Shown: piece after piece, positions 17,241 to 26,636 of the stretch
How positions within the stretch are numbered: position 1 is the stretch's first letter
Layout of the letters: each line of letters begins with the position of its first letter
DNA from: Chloroflexota bacterium
GTDB lineage: Bacteria > Chloroflexota > Anaerolineae > Aggregatilineales > Phototrophicaceae
Assembly (NCBI GenBank): GCA_028875245.1
Contig: JAPPEU010000004.1
Location: 1 to 32,581, forward strand
DNA length: 32,581 bases
Direction of reading: 5' to 3'
Position numbers and translations under genes: made by a program
The notes under the pieces: generated by a model
What the model was told of the DNA's origin: nothing
What the model saw: the letters and a program-made list of their open reading frames with translations, nothing else
Database searches by the model: none

Positions 17241-18140
17241 TTGATTGGTTCAATCGCGTTGTTGAATCTCAGTTGGCAGCAGCGCCGCAAGTTGACGGGG
17301 CTGCTATTCGTCACCCCGACTGTCGCCTTCGTGACGGTGTTTTTCATCATCCCACTGCTTATGACCGCCTACATGTCTCTTCACGACTGGCCCCTTTTCG
17401 GAGAACGAGCCTTCACCGGATTGGAAAATTATCAGGAATTATCCAAAGACCGCCAGTATCTCAAGAGCCTCGATTTCACCTTTCGCTACACCGCTCTAGT
17501 CACGCCGCCCATATTCATTCTGGGCTTCATACTGGCGTCGCTGGTCCGCCACAATATTCGCTATATCGGCATCTTTCGCACGATTTTCTTCTTGCCGGTT
17601 GTCATCGGCCTGGGTGTATCCAGTCTGCTTTGGGTCTGGATGGTGGACGACCGCATCGGCATCTTCAACAAGATTCTGCTGGACCTGAATCTGGTCCCCA
17701 AGGCGCAGCTCTTCCTTGGCCGGCCCAACACAGCCATGAACGTGATCATTCTGTCGGTGGTCTGGAAGACGGTCGGCTTCACCATGATCCTGCTGCTGGC
17801 GGGTTTGCAGGCCATCCCCGACGAGCTCTATGAATCGGCCGAGGTCGATGGCGCCGGTTACTTCCGCAAGCTCTTCTACATCACCTTGCCGTTGATGCGC
17901 CGCACCATCGCGCTCGCCTTGGTCCTGTCGGTCATCGGCTCCGTGCTGTCCTTTGACCAGTTCTATATCATGACGCGCGGCGGACCGCGAAACAGCACAA
18001 TCTCCATCGTCTTCTGGATATTCAACAATTCCTTCACTTATTTCAAGATGGGTTACGGCGCGGCTATGTCTATCGTTCTGCTTGGGATTCTGGTCGCGCT
18101 GACGGGTCTGCAGTTGTATGTCTTGCGGGAGAAGGAATAG
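17241..18140 (+). CDS. CUT1-type sugar ABC permease (MalF/UgpA-like)
   Basis: This permease of about 299 residues has six hydrophobic segments. The EAA loop that docks on the ATPase is seen as LYESAEVDGAGYFRKLFYITLPLMRRTI. The N-terminal segment (LTGLLFVTPTVAFVTVFFIIPLLMTAYMSLHDW) is typical of the first transmembrane helix of this subfamily. The start is uncertain: TTG at 17241 has AGGAAAG 9 nt upstream (17225-17231), whereas the frame also offers GTG at 17214 without a clear ribosome-binding site. The stop abuts the ATG of the partner permease (18141). No CUT1 ATPase is encoded in the window, so a shared MsmX/MalK-type ATPase elsewhere is expected. Confidence 0.88.
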   Translation: MIGSIALLNLSWQQRRKLTGLLFVTPTVAFVTVFFIIPLLMTAYMSLHDWPLFGERAFTGLENYQELSKDRQYLKSLDFTFRYTALVTPPIFILGFILASLVRHNIRYIGIFRTIFFLPVVIGLGVSSLLWVWMVDDRIGIFNKILLDLNLVPKAQLFLGRPNTAMNVIILSVVWKTVGFTMILLLAGLQAIPDELYESAEVDGAGYFRKLFYITLPLMRRTIALALVLSVIGSVLSFDQFYIMTRGGPRNSTISIVFWIFNNSFTYFKMGYGAAMSIVLLGILVALTGLQLYVLREKE

Positions 18141-19037
18141 ATGAGCGCGACCGCCCTCGACGCCCAGGCCAAACGCTCGCAGCAAGAAATCCGCCGGCTG
18201 CGGCGTCGCGCCTTATTGACTCTGCGCTATGTTGTGCTGGTTATTGTCGCCATCCTCTTCCTCTTTCCGATATTTTGGTCATTCATCAACTCCATCAAAT
18301 TGCCGGCCGAAGCCGTGGCCGTGCCGCCGACCTATCTGCCGACGGAAATCTCCTTCGAGAATTACGAGGAGCTCACCACCTACGGCAAAATCGGCATTGC
18401 GCAGCACGTTTACAACAGTACCGTTGTCGCTTTGATCACGGTCGCGGGCAGCATTGTGCTGAGCACACTTGGCGGTTATGGCTTCGCGCGCTTTAACTTC
18501 CCCGGCAAGAATGTCTTGTTCATCATGGTGCTTTCGACCTTGATGATCCCCTTCCAGTCCATCTTGATTCCGCTCTTTGTCATGATCGTTCAGGTCGACC
18601 TGCACGACACGCTTTTCGGGCTCGCCCTGGTATACATTACCTTTCAACTGCCCTTCGGCATTTTTCTGATGCGCAACAGCTTTCTCGCCGTTCCCCATGA
18701 GATCGAAGAATCAGCGCTGCTGGATGGCTGCAGTTCCTTGAGCATCCTCTATCGGCTCATGCTGCGTCTTGTGCTGCCCGGCATCGTGACCGTGGCGATC
18801 TACGCTTTTATCAACTCCTGGAACGAGTTTCTCGCCGCGCTGATCTTTATGTCCGATCAAGACAAATTCACCCTGCCAGTTTTTCTCACCACTATTCGCT
18901 ATGGCATCTGGGGAGACGTGAATTGGGGCGCGCTGCAAGCCGGCGTCATCGTCTCCATTATTCCCAGCCTGGCGATTTTCCTGGCGCTGCAACGCTACTA
19001 CATGGACGGGCTGATGGGCGGCGCAGTCAAGAATTAA
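18141..19037 (+). CDS. CUT1-type sugar ABC permease (MalG/UgpE-like)
   Basis: This 298-residue permease has six hydrophobic segments and the EAA loop EIEESALLDGCSSLSILYRLMLRLVLPGIV. The characteristic FINSIK motif after helix 1 and NSWNEFLAALIF near the C-terminus identify the MalG side of CUT1 importers. It starts on the base right after the stop of the MalF-like gene, so translation is probably coupled. It forms the channel with that partner, and the GH127 genes follow after 24 nt. Confidence 0.92.
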   Translation: MSATALDAQAKRSQQEIRRLRRRALLTLRYVVLVIVAILFLFPIFWSFINSIKLPAEAVAVPPTYLPTEISFENYEELTTYGKIGIAQHVYNSTVVALITVAGSIVLSTLGGYGFARFNFPGKNVLFIMVLSTLMIPFQSILIPLFVMIVQVDLHDTLFGLALVYITFQLPFGIFLMRNSFLAVPHEIEESALLDGCSSLSILYRLMLRLVLPGIVTVAIYAFINSWNEFLAALIFMSDQDKFTLPVFLTTIRYGIWGDVNWGALQAGVIVSIIPSLAIFLALQRYYMDGLMGGAVKN

Positions 19038-19061
19038 CCGGGGGCATCACAAGGACAACTC

Positions 19062-20957
19062 ATGGACAAATTGCCGCAAAATCGCGCGCCATTGCATCCC
19101 GCCGCGTTTCAAGCGCTGCCGCTGGGCGCCATTAAACCGCGGGGCTGGCTGCTCAATCAACTGCGCGCGCAGGCGAATGGCTTAACGGGACACCTCGATG
19201 AATTCTGGCCGTCGGTCGGGCCCGACAGCGGCTGGCTGGGCGGCGATGGCGAGTCCTGGGAGCGCGGACCATATTATCTCGACGGCTTGCTGCCGCTCGC
19301 GCATCTGCTCGAAGACGAGCGCCTTCTCCAAAAGCTCGAGCCCTGGATCGAATGGACGTTGAACAGCCAGGACGAGCGCGGCTTTTTCGGCACGCGCGAC
19401 CCGGACTGGTGGCCGCGGATGGTCATGCTCAAGGTGCTGATGATGCACTTTGAGGTCAGCGATGACCTGCGCGTCCTCGAATTGATGCGCAATTATTTCC
19501 GTTATCAGCTGCGCGTCTTGCCGGCGCGGCCGCTGCACATGTGGGCTTGGGCGCGCGCGATGGACAACGTGCTGGCCGCGCATTGGCTCTACAACATCAC
19601 CGGCGACGCCTTCTTGCTGGACCTGGCGCAGATGCTGATCGATCGCACGCTGGACTGGCCCGAGCTGCAAGCGAATTACAGCCTGCGTGACATTCTGCCG
19701 CTGGCGGAATGGGACGGCGGGATGATGACCCACGCCCCGAACAACGCGATGGGCGTCAAAGCCGGCGGCGTCTTCTACGTGCAGACGGGCAAACCCTGGC
19801 ACCGCATGGCGTCGCGCCTCGGCATTGAAAATCTGATGCGCCACCATGGCCAGCCCAACGGCATCTTCAGCGGCGACGAACACCTCAACGGCAGGTCGCC
19901 GGTCAGCGGCACTGAGTTATGCGCCGTCGCGGAATTCATGTATTCGCTGGAAGAACTGACGCGCATACATGGCGATCCTTTCTTCGGCGATCTGCTGGAG
20001 CGCGCCGCCTACAACGCCTTTCCCGCCACCTTCACGTCTGATATGTGGGCGCATCAATATGACCAGCAAGTCAATCAGGCGCTGGCGACGGTGGCAAAGC
20101 GAAACTGGACCAACAACAGCGACGAATCCAACATTTACGGCCTGGAGCCGCACTTCGGCTGCTGCACCGCCAATATGCACCAGGCTTGGCCCAAATACAC
20201 CAAGAGCCTCGCCATGGCGACCCCGAGCGGCGGTTTGGCTGCCATCGCCTACGCGCCTTGTCAAGTCACCACTCGCGTCGCCGACGGTGTGCCCATTCGC
20301 CTGACCGAAACGACAGATTATCCTTTCAAGGGCGTGGTTCGCTTTGACATCGAGCTGGATTCAGCCTGCGAATTTGATCTGCAATTGCGCATCCCGCAGT
20401 GGGCGGACGAAGCGATCTTGACCGTCTGTGGCGAAGAAAGCAGAGTCCGCGCCGCCGGAAGCTTCCACAGGCTTAGACGGACCTGGCGTTCCGGTGACAG
20501 CATCACGCTGGAGCTGCCAATGGAACTGCGGCTTGGCCAGGGGCATAAGGGCTTGCTGTCGGTCTATCGCGGACCGCTGCTCTTCGGCTCGGAGATCGAG
20601 GAAGACTGGCGGCAGATCGCCGGCGAATTGCCACATGCCGACTGGGAAGTGTACCCCAAATCGGACTGGAATTATGGCTTGCTGCCGGATGAGGACACTG
20701 TGCTCGCCGGTCTCGCCGTCGAAGAATCGGAGCCGGGCGATTTGCCATTTGCGAGCGAGAGCCCGCCGGTCCGCTTGACTGTCGCCGCCAGGAAATTGCC
20801 TCAATGGCAGCTCGCCGATAATTCTGCCGCCGATATCGATGTCGGCCCGCATGCCACCGATTCCCCAATTGAGAATATCACGCTGATTCCATTTGGGTCG
20901 ACCGGCTTGCGCATCGCCGCTTTTCCCGTTGCCAGCCAAAAGGAGACCACTCCGTGA
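19062..20957 (+). CDS. GH127-type beta-L-arabinofuranosidase-like glycoside hydrolase (DUF1680), divergent subtype
   Basis: This 631-residue protein has an (alpha/alpha)-barrel of the former DUF1680 family and no signal peptide, so it is probably cytoplasmic. GH127 enzymes use a zinc-bound cysteine nucleophile; the zinc ligands expected from the Bifidobacterium longum enzyme are present as Glu285 and Cys287 (GTELCAVAEF) and the paired Cys367-Cys368 (FGCCTANMHQAWPKY). The second cysteine pair with TAN-HQ-WPK instead of CPPN marks a subtype distinct from HypBA1. It starts at ATG 19062 after AAGGAC. The next GH127 gene overlaps its stop by 4 nt. It probably trims a furanosidic or related pentose side chain from an imported oligosaccharide; exact linkage is not known. 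Confidence 0.82.
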   Translation: MDKLPQNRAPLHPAAFQALPLGAIKPRGWLLNQLRAQANGLTGHLDEFWPSVGPDSGWLGGDGESWERGPYYLDGLLPLAHLLEDERLLQKLEPWIEWTLNSQDERGFFGTRDPDWWPRMVMLKVLMMHFEVSDDLRVLELMRNYFRYQLRVLPARPLHMWAWARAMDNVLAAHWLYNITGDAFLLDLAQMLIDRTLDWPELQANYSLRDILPLAEWDGGMMTHAPNNAMGVKAGGVFYVQTGKPWHRMASRLGIENLMRHHGQPNGIFSGDEHLNGRSPVSGTELCAVAEFMYSLEELTRIHGDPFFGDLLERAAYNAFPATFTSDMWAHQYDQQVNQALATVAKRNWTNNSDESNIYGLEPHFGCCTANMHQAWPKYTKSLAMATPSGGLAAIAYAPCQVTTRVADGVPIRLTETTDYPFKGVVRFDIELDSACEFDLQLRIPQWADEAILTVCGEESRVRAAGSFHRLRRTWRSGDSITLELPMELRLGQGHKGLLSVYRGPLLFGSEIEEDWRQIAGELPHADWEVYPKSDWNYGLLPDEDTVLAGLAVEESEPGDLPFASESPPVRLTVAARKLPQWQLADNSAADIDVGPHATDSPIENITLIPFGSTGLRIAAFPVASQKETTP

Positions 20958-22843
20958 ACGATGTCAACAGCGATTACCCGATTAAACCTGTCCCATTCAC
21001 GGATGTACAAATTGACGATCGATTCTGGAAGCCGCGCGTCGACGCCGCCGTCAACGTGACCATCCCCTACGATTTCGAGAAATGTGAAGAAACCGGCCGC
21101 ATCGACAATTTTGACAAAGCCGGCGGGTTGATGGACGGGGCGCACGAAGGCATCTTCTACAACGATTCCGATGTCTTCAAAGTGGTCGAAGGCGCCGCCT
21201 ATGCTCTGCAAGTAAAGCCAGACCCTGAACTCGCCGCCTACCTGGACAGCCTGATTGCCAAGTTCGCCGCCGCCCAGGAAGGCGACGGCTACCTCTACAC
21301 GGCGCGCACGATCGACCCGGCAAACATCGACGAGAATTGCGGACCCGCTCGCTGGTCAAACCTCTGGGTCAACCACGAACTCTACAACGTGGGGCACATG
21401 TACGAAGCCGCGGTCGCCCACTATGAAGCGACCGGCGCGCGCAGCTTCCTTGATGTGGCGATAAAGAATGCCGATCTGATTGACGCTGTTTTCGGCCCCG
21501 ACAAGCTGCGCGATGTGCCCGGGCATCAGGAAATCGAAATCGGCCTGGTCCGCCTGTACCGCGTCACCGGCGACGAGCGTTATCTGCGCCTGGCGAAGTT
21601 TTTCCTGGACGAGCGCGGGCAAGCCAATGGCCGCGAGCTCTACGGTCCCAATTGTCAAGATCACCTGCCCGTGACCCAACAGCGCGAGGCCGTCGGGCAT
21701 GCCGTCCGCGCCGCTTACATGTTCGCCGGCATGACTGATATTGCCGCGCTCACCGGCGACGCAGACTATAGCGCCGCCGTCACAGGATTGTGGGACAACG
21801 TGGTCGGGAAGAAGCTGTCGCTGACTGGCGGAATCGGCGCGCGCCACGAGGGAGAGGCTTTCGGCGATGATTACGAACTGCCCAACTTGACCGCCTACAA
21901 CGAAACCTGCGCCGCCCAAGCCAGCATATTCTGGAATCAGCGCATGTTTCTGTTGACGGGCGAGGCCAAGTACATCGACATCCTCGAGCGCACGCTCTAC
22001 AACGGTTTCCTATCCGGCGTCGGCATGGACGGGCGCTCGTTTTACTATGTCAATCCGCTGGCTTGCGATGGCGAATATCAATTCAATCGCGAAATCGCCA
22101 TGTCGCGGCAGCCCTGGTATCAAACGGCCTGCTGCCCGACAAATGTCGTGCGCCTGCTTCCCGCGCTCTCAGGTTACATCTACGCCCAGCGCCAGCGCGA
22201 AATTTACGTCAATCTCTTCATCGCCGGCGAAGGGCGCTTCCGCATCGACAATACTGAACTGCGCATTCGGCAAGCGACCGATTATCCCTGGGATGGCAAT
22301 ATCGTTCTGGATATCAGTGTTTCGAAGCCGCTGCGTTTCAACTTGAAACTGCGCCTGCCCGGCTACACGCGCAATCAGCCGCTCCCCAGCGATTTGTACC
22401 GCTATGTCCGAACAAGCTATGATAGCGCCCATCTCTCCATGGACGGCATGATAATCCTCTATGTGCTTGAGGATGGTTACATCAATCTGGAGCGCGAATG
22501 GCGAGGCTCGACTCAAATCTGGCTGCGCTTGCCGCTCGCGCCGCGGCGGGTTATCGCGCATCGGGCCGTCGACGAATTGCGCGGCATGGTGGCCCTTGAA
22601 CGGGGTCCCTTGGTCTACGCCTTGGAGGCGGTCGACAATGAGGCGCCTGTTCTTGATCTCCATCTGGATGACGACGCGCCATTGAGCGCGGAACATCGAC
22701 CGGAACTGCTTGGGGGCATCACAACTATCGGCGGCCAGGCGCTCGACGAGCAAGCCGAGACACATGATATCACCGCCGTTCCTTATTATGCCTGGGGGCA
22801 TCGCGGCGCCGGGCCAATGACCGTCTGGCTCAATCGGCTTTAG
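20954..22843 (+). CDS. GH127 beta-L-arabinofuranosidase (HypBA1-like)
   Basis: This 629-residue protein is closer to canonical GH127 than its neighbour. It shows NETC (Glu317, Cys319), [26 protein letters not shown], and ACCPTNVVR with Cys393-Cys394, the expected zinc ligands and cysteine nucleophile. Characterised members release L-arabinofuranose from beta-1,2-linked arabino-oligosaccharides attached to hydroxyproline. There is no signal peptide; cytoplasmic action on imported material is inferred. The GTG start overlaps the previous stop (GTGA, 20954-20957), which implies translational coupling and a fixed ratio of the two enzymes. Its stop (TAG 22841-22843) overlaps the stop of the convergent proline-racemase-family gene. 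Confidence 0.9.
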   Translation: MNDVNSDYPIKPVPFTDVQIDDRFWKPRVDAAVNVTIPYDFEKCEETGRIDNFDKAGGLMDGAHEGIFYNDSDVFKVVEGAAYALQVKPDPELAAYLDSLIAKFAAAQEGDGYLYTARTIDPANIDENCGPARWSNLWVNHELYNVGHMYEAAVAHYEATGARSFLDVAIKNADLIDAVFGPDKLRDVPGHQEIEIGLVRLYRVTGDERYLRLAKFFLDERGQANGRELYGPNCQDHLPVTQQREAVGHAVRAAYMFAGMTDIAALTGDADYSAAVTGLWDNVVGKKLSLTGGIGARHEGEAFGDDYELPNLTAYNETCAAQASIFWNQRMFLLTGEAKYIDILERTLYNGFLSGVGMDGRSFYYVNPLACDGEYQFNREIAMSRQPWYQTACCPTNVVRLLPALSGYIYAQRQREIYVNLFIAGEGRFRIDNTELRIRQATDYPWDGNIVLDISVSKPLRFNLKLRLPGYTRNQPLPSDLYRYVRTSYDSAHLSMDGMIILYVLEDGYINLEREWRGSTQIWLRLPLAPRRVIAHRAVDELRGMVALERGPLVYALEAVDNEAPVLDLHLDDDAPLSAEHRPELLGGITTIGGQALDEQAETHDITAVPYYAWGHRGAGPMTVWLNRL

Positions 22844-23880
22844 GCGCCGCCCGTTGACTTTGGCCAGGTATCCGTCAAGCGATAACCCAGCGGCCAGGGG
22901 TCTTCAGGATCGAGCATCAGTTGCTGCGTGCCCGTTATCCAGGCTCGCCCGCGTATCCGAGGTATGATCGCCGCCCGCCCGCCGACGCTGGCGACCCCGG
23001 CGATATGGCAATCAAAGCGCGACCCGATAATTGAGCGCGCCAGAAAACGATCGCCAGGCGCCATCTCGCCGCGCGCATGCAGCACCGCCATCCGCGCCGA
23101 GCAGCCCGTGCCGCAGGGCGATCGATCAAGCTTGCCCGGATCAATGGCCACCGTGTTCCGCCCTGTCAGCGCGCCATCGCTCCGCTCCACCGGCAGCGTG
23201 AATTGGCAAAAGGAAATCTGGTTCCATTCCTCATGAATCGGATGTTGGAAACCCAGCTGCTCATTGGCGGCGGCGGTGATTCGCGCGCCCATCTGCGCCA
23301 GATCATGCGCTTCATCCGGGACCACCTCGAAGCCCAGCGACGGCGCGTCGACCAGAACAAAGCTGTCGCCGCCATAGGCGACGTCTACGGTTAACGTGCC
23401 CATGCCCTCAACTTCCAAGCGGGCGTCGAGTTTATCGACGTAGGACGGCACATTCTGAAACTCGATGCTCCGCGCTTTGCCCTCCCGGCAGAAGGCGCGG
23501 ATTTGCACCAGCCCAGCCGGCGCCTCGAGCTGGAAAACCGTCTCCGGTTCAGTCATTTCGACCATGCCTGTATCCAGCAGCACAGTGGCGACGCAGATCG
23601 TGTTCGAGCCGGACATCGGCGGCGTATGCTCCGGCTCCATGATGATGAAGCCATAAGCGGCTTTCGGATTCTTCGGCGGGACAAGCAAGTTCACATGCTT
23701 AAAGACGCCGCCGCGCGGTTCGTTCAGCACAAATTGACGCAGCGCCCCATCTTGCGCGATCCAGCGCGATTGCTCCCAAAGCGTTTCTCCGGGTGGCTGC
23801 GGCGCCCCGCCCACAATCACGTTGCCGACCTCGCCTTCGGCATGACAGCTGACGATATGGATGACTTTGCTTGTTCGCAT
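22840..23880 (-). CDS. Proline racemase superfamily: hydroxyproline 2-epimerase or trans-3-hydroxy-L-proline dehydratase
   Basis: This 346-residue protein has the two-domain proline-racemase fold. The first catalytic position is Ser90 (MSGSNTIC) instead of Cys, and the second is Cys256 ([10 protein letters not shown]). True proline racemases and most 4-hydroxyproline epimerases carry Cys/Cys; Ser/Cys members act as hydroxyproline epimerases and/or trans-3-hydroxy-L-proline dehydratases. Thus it likely works on hydroxyproline rather than proline. GGAAGGAG precedes the ATG at 23880; the longer frame to 23973 is not needed. It is convergent with the GH127 gene (stops overlap) and divergent from the ComA-like operon. 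Next to beta-arabinofuranosidases, a hydroxyproline catabolic role is attractive. Confidence 0.85.
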   Translation of the reverse strand: MRTSKVIHIVSCHAEGEVGNVIVGGAPQPPGETLWEQSRWIAQDGALRQFVLNEPRGGVFKHVNLLVPPKNPKAAYGFIIMEPEHTPPMSGSNTICVATVLLDTGMVEMTEPETVFQLEAPAGLVQIRAFCREGKARSIEFQNVPSYVDKLDARLEVEGMGTLTVDVAYGGDSFVLVDAPSLGFEVVPDEAHDLAQMGARITAAANEQLGFQHPIHEEWNQISFCQFTLPVERSDGALTGRNTVAIDPGKLDRSPCGTGCSARMAVLHARGEMAPGDRFLARSIIGSRFDCHIAGVASVGGRAAIIPRIRGRAWITGTQQLMLDPEDPWPLGYRLTDTWPKSTGGA

Positions 23881-23960
23881 GGGCTCCTTCCAAGGGCGCA
23901 GGGACTGAATTGATTGTACCAGAGTCATGAATGGCAAAGAACATGGAGCGGGCGTCGGCA

Positions 23961-23972
23961 TGCCACATGGCA
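23961..23972. promoter_or_regulatory. Candidate operator in the divergent promoter region
   Basis: TGCCA and TGGCA form a perfect inverted repeat spaced by 2 nt, inside the 158-nt gap between the divergent proline-racemase-family and ComA-like genes. ATGGCA recurs nearby on the same strand. A weak -10-like TATTAT lies at 23991-23996. No regulator gene is in the window, so this remains only a candidate. Confidence 0.25.
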
Positions 23973-24038
23973 ACAGGACGCAAATGGCATTATTATCCTG
24001 GCAATATAGACCGGACTCAAGCTGAAAAAGGAGACAGC

Positions 24039-24839
24039 ATGCCTGGAAAATCCATGCAGGAAGTATTCAACATTCCCGCTTATCCCAAGCCGCGCCCGCT
24101 GCGGCAGACCTGGCTCAAAGACGTCGGCTACGACGAAGCGCCACAATACATCGAACGCATGGGCTTGGTCGAGTTGGAAGACTTTCTTGAAGTGGCGGCG
24201 GAACGCCTCGACTACGTGAAGATCGTCACTTCACAGATCCTAGGCAGCCCGCAAGATTGGCTCAAGCGCAAGATTGCGACCTATCAACGCTTTGCGGTCG
24301 AGCCTTATCTGGACCACTCATTTTTCATGCAAGCCTACCAACACGGCGTCGTCGAAAGCGCCATCGAGGCGGGGCGCGCCCTGGGCTTTCGCGTCATCGA
24401 ATTCATGAACACCACCGACGAGGTCAGCCCCGCGCAATGGAAGGCCTGGCGCAAACTGGCGCGTGAACTGAGTATGCGCGTCATTCAGGAGCACCATCCG
24501 CTGCATCACTGGAATCGCAGCCTGGCGCCGCGAGCCGCTAGCGCCGGTGAGATTCTGCGCGGCGCCGCGGCCGCCCTTGAGGACGGCGCTTTCATGCTCA
24601 TGATCGACCATGAAGAATTTGACCTGCAGGGCGAGAATACCGCGCGGGAAATCGGCAAAGTGGTCGATGCGCTTGGGCTTGAAAACATCGTTTTCGAGGC
24701 GACATCGCCGAAGGAAGGTCCCATGCTCTGGCATGACAATCTGCAACTTTACTTCAGCCTCTTCGGCGAAAACGCGAATGTCGCCAATATCATGCCCAGC
24801 CAGGCGCTGTATGTCGAATCGATGCGCGCGCAAAGTTAG
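24039..24839 (+). CDS. ComA-like protein (phosphosulfolactate synthase family)
   Basis: This 266-residue TIM-barrel protein resembles the ComA family, which adds sulfite to phosphoenolpyruvate to give phosphosulfolactate. Matching features are [14 protein letters not shown] near the start, [15 protein letters not shown] with its conserved lysine, [50 protein letters not shown], the later EEH-like VIQEHH and a C-terminal [18 protein letters not shown]. The usual glycine-rich GG(T/S) at strand 3 is changed to YLDHSFF, so the reaction may differ. AAGGAG lies 5 nt before the ATG. It opens a four-gene operon that ends with a sulfatase, but sulfatases give sulfate, not sulfite, so a sulfolactate role is not proven. 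A sugar-phosphate isomerase-like barrel is the main alternative. Confidence 0.55.
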   Translation: MPGKSMQEVFNIPAYPKPRPLRQTWLKDVGYDEAPQYIERMGLVELEDFLEVAAERLDYVKIVTSQILGSPQDWLKRKIATYQRFAVEPYLDHSFFMQAYQHGVVESAIEAGRALGFRVIEFMNTTDEVSPAQWKAWRKLARELSMRVIQEHHPLHHWNRSLAPRAASAGEILRGAAAALEDGAFMLMIDHEEFDLQGENTAREIGKVVDALGLENIVFEATSPKEGPMLWHDNLQLYFSLFGENANVANIMPSQALYVESMRAQS

Positions 24840-24881
24840 CGCTTAACGCGCCGGCAGTGTAATGGCCAAGGAGAATTCCAA

Positions 24882-25598
24882 ATGCTTCAGAACAATGTAT
24901 TGGACAAGCTGCGCGAATACGATTCGGCGACCATTTGCAACGTCATCGAATTATTCGAGCTGCGTCCGCGCAATCGCGGCTTCATGACCCGCGAGATAAA
25001 GGCGGCCTTCCCGCTCTTGCCGCCGATGGTCGGTTACGCCTCAACCGCGACCTGCCGCACCTTTGTCGAGCCCAATCCGCAATGCAGCGCCGCGGCGCCG
25101 GATCTCATCGACCGATTCGGCGAGTTGCCGGGGCCGGCGGTGGCCGTCTTGCAGAACCTCGATGCCAGCGGTTCAGCGGCGGTGTTCGGCGATGTCATGT
25201 GCAATTCCTTCCAGGCATTCGGCGCGGTCGGTCTGGTTACCGACGGCCCGGGCCGTGACTTCGCCGGGATCGCGCCTCTGAACATGCCGGTCTTCTGCGA
25301 TGGCCTCGTCGCCTCGCACGGCTACAATCACCTGCTGGATCTGCATGTGCCGCTGCAGATAGGCGGGCTCAGCGTTTATCCCGGCGACCTGCTCCACGGC
25401 GATGCAAACGGCGTCACGACGATCCCCGTGGAAATCGCCGCTGACCTCGCCGACGCCTGCGCCGAATTCGCGGCCGCGGAACAGATCATCATTGACCTGG
25501 CGCAATCCGGCCAGGCCAGCGCCGCGTCCCTGCGCGACGCTTATGGCGAGAAGGCCCGCCGCGTCGCCGAGTTGGGCGCGCGCCTTCGCAAATCTTAA
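24882..25598 (+). CDS. RraA-like protein (HMG/CHA aldolase-type)
   Basis: This 238-residue protein belongs to the RraA/DlpA-like fold. Its core reads FGDVMCNSFQAFGAVGLVTDGPGRDFAGI, in which Asp and Arg of DGPGRD are the metal and substrate ligands of 4-hydroxy-4-methyl-2-oxoglutarate/oxaloacetate-type aldolases, followed by PGDLLHGDANGVTTIP. RraA proper (about 160 residues) inhibits RNase E; longer homologues such as this one are usually class II aldolases or sugar-acid enzymes. It follows the ComA-like gene by 42 nt with AAGGAG before its ATG, so it probably shares the operon. Cleavage of a keto acid formed from the imported sugar or hydroxyproline is possible. Confidence 0.78.
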   Translation: MLQNNVLDKLREYDSATICNVIELFELRPRNRGFMTREIKAAFPLLPPMVGYASTATCRTFVEPNPQCSAAAPDLIDRFGELPGPAVAVLQNLDASGSAAVFGDVMCNSFQAFGAVGLVTDGPGRDFAGIAPLNMPVFCDGLVASHGYNHLLDLHVPLQIGGLSVYPGDLLHGDANGVTTIPVEIAADLADACAEFAAAEQIIIDLAQSGQASAASLRDAYGEKARRVAELGARLRKS

Positions 25599-25628
25599 TG
25601 GCAACGCGGTCATGCTGAGGAGAAAACA

Positions 25629-26609
25629 ATGCGACTTTATGTGACCGGCGGCACCGGCCTCGTCGGCAGCAACATCATTCGCCTGGCGCGGCGGCGAGGC
25701 AGCGAAATCATCGCCGCCCAATATGGGCCGGAACCGGAATGGCGCGTCGATTACGAGCTGGACCCGCTGAACCTGGCAGACCATGAAGCTATCCGCGCGT
25801 CAATTCTCAAATACAAGCCCGATGCGGTCATCCACTGCGCCGCCATTCTCGATCAGCTGTTCATGCGCGCCAATCGCGAATTGTGCTGGTCAATCATGGT
25901 GGATGGAACGCGGGCGCTGGCGGAAGCCTGCCGCGAGGTCGGGGCGCGGCTGGTCTTCGTCTCGTCAGATTGGGTCTTTGATGGCCAGGTTGACCTGGTC
26001 GATGAGACATCGCCACCGAATCCGGTCAACTATTACGGCGTGATGAAGCTGGCTTCCGAGCGAGATTTGAGCGCCATGGACGGCCTGAACTATGGAATCG
26101 GCCGGTTGGCGGGCATCTATGGCCTGAATTACGCCGCCCCGTCGCTGGCGCGCAAGGAGAATGGCCTGGGCTTCGATTTCTCCGTCTATGTCATTTATCG
26201 GCTGGCGGCCGGGCGGCCGGCGGAGGTCTGGACGGGACCCAAAGTCAACGATGTCGCGCATCCAACTTTGGCGTCGGATTGCGCTGATATGCTGCTGCGC
26301 CTGGCTGCGCACGATGTGGCGCGTAGACACAGCCACCCCGGCAATGGCGTATTTCACTGTTTCGGCAGCGAAGCCATCAACCGCATCGACCTGGCGCATC
26401 AAATCGCCGCCGCCTTCGAGGCCGACCCCGCCTTGATCATGCCGACGCGTACCGATCAGGCCGTGCTGGATGAATACAGACATGTCGGCATCCCCTACCG
26501 GACGCGCATGAGCAGCGAGTGGACGGCGCAGGCGCTTGGCCGGCGCGCTTTCAATGTGCAGGAAGGGCTGGCCGCTTTCCGCGCCGAATGGGACGAATTC
26601 TGGAGTTAG
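25629..26609 (+). CDS. NAD(P)-dependent short-chain reductase/epimerase (RmlD-like)
   Basis: This 326-residue extended SDR has the nucleotide motif TGGTGLVG at residues 6-13, the strand DAVIHCAA, the serine region FVSSDWVFDG and the catalytic Tyr-X3-Lys in YYGVMK. The SDWVFDG and NYYG motifs are closest to dTDP-4-dehydrorhamnose reductase (RmlD), though no rhamnose genes lie near. It likely reduces or epimerises a sugar or sugar acid. GAGGAG precedes the ATG. Residues 230-236 (VARRHSH) are encoded exactly by one copy of the 21-bp palindromic element (26316-26336), which looks like an in-frame insertion in a loop before the conserved GVFHCFGSE stretch. Confidence 0.85.
   Translation: MRLYVTGGTGLVGSNIIRLARRRGSEIIAAQYGPEPEWRVDYELDPLNLADHEAIRASILKYKPDAVIHCAAILDQLFMRANRELCWSIMVDGTRALAEACREVGARLVFVSSDWVFDGQVDLVDETSPPNPVNYYGVMKLASERDLSAMDGLNYGIGRLAGIYGLNYAAPSLARKENGLGFDFSVYVIYRLAAGRPAEVWTGPKVNDVAHPTLASDCADMLLRLAAHDVARRHSHPGNGVFHCFGSEAINRIDLAHQIAAAFEADPALIMPTRTDQAVLDEYRHVGIPYRTRMSSEWTAQALGRRAFNVQEGLAAFRAEWDEFWS
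26316..26336 (+). repeat. 21-bp stem-loop element, copy A (inside the RmlD-like gene)
   Basis: Arms GTGGC (26316-26320) and GCCAC (26332-26336) flank the loop GCGTAGACACA. The unit begins on a codon boundary and adds seven codons (VARRHSH). Identical in all 21 bases to copy B at 32028-32048. Confidence 0.8.
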
Positions 26610-26636
26610 CGCTCGTCGAAAATTGAGGAATACAGA

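Noticed and set aside
22840..23973. Longer N-terminus for the proline-racemase-family gene and Cys/Cys proline racemase assignment
   Set aside because: A good ribosome-binding site and family homology support ATG at 23880, and the first catalytic residue is Ser.
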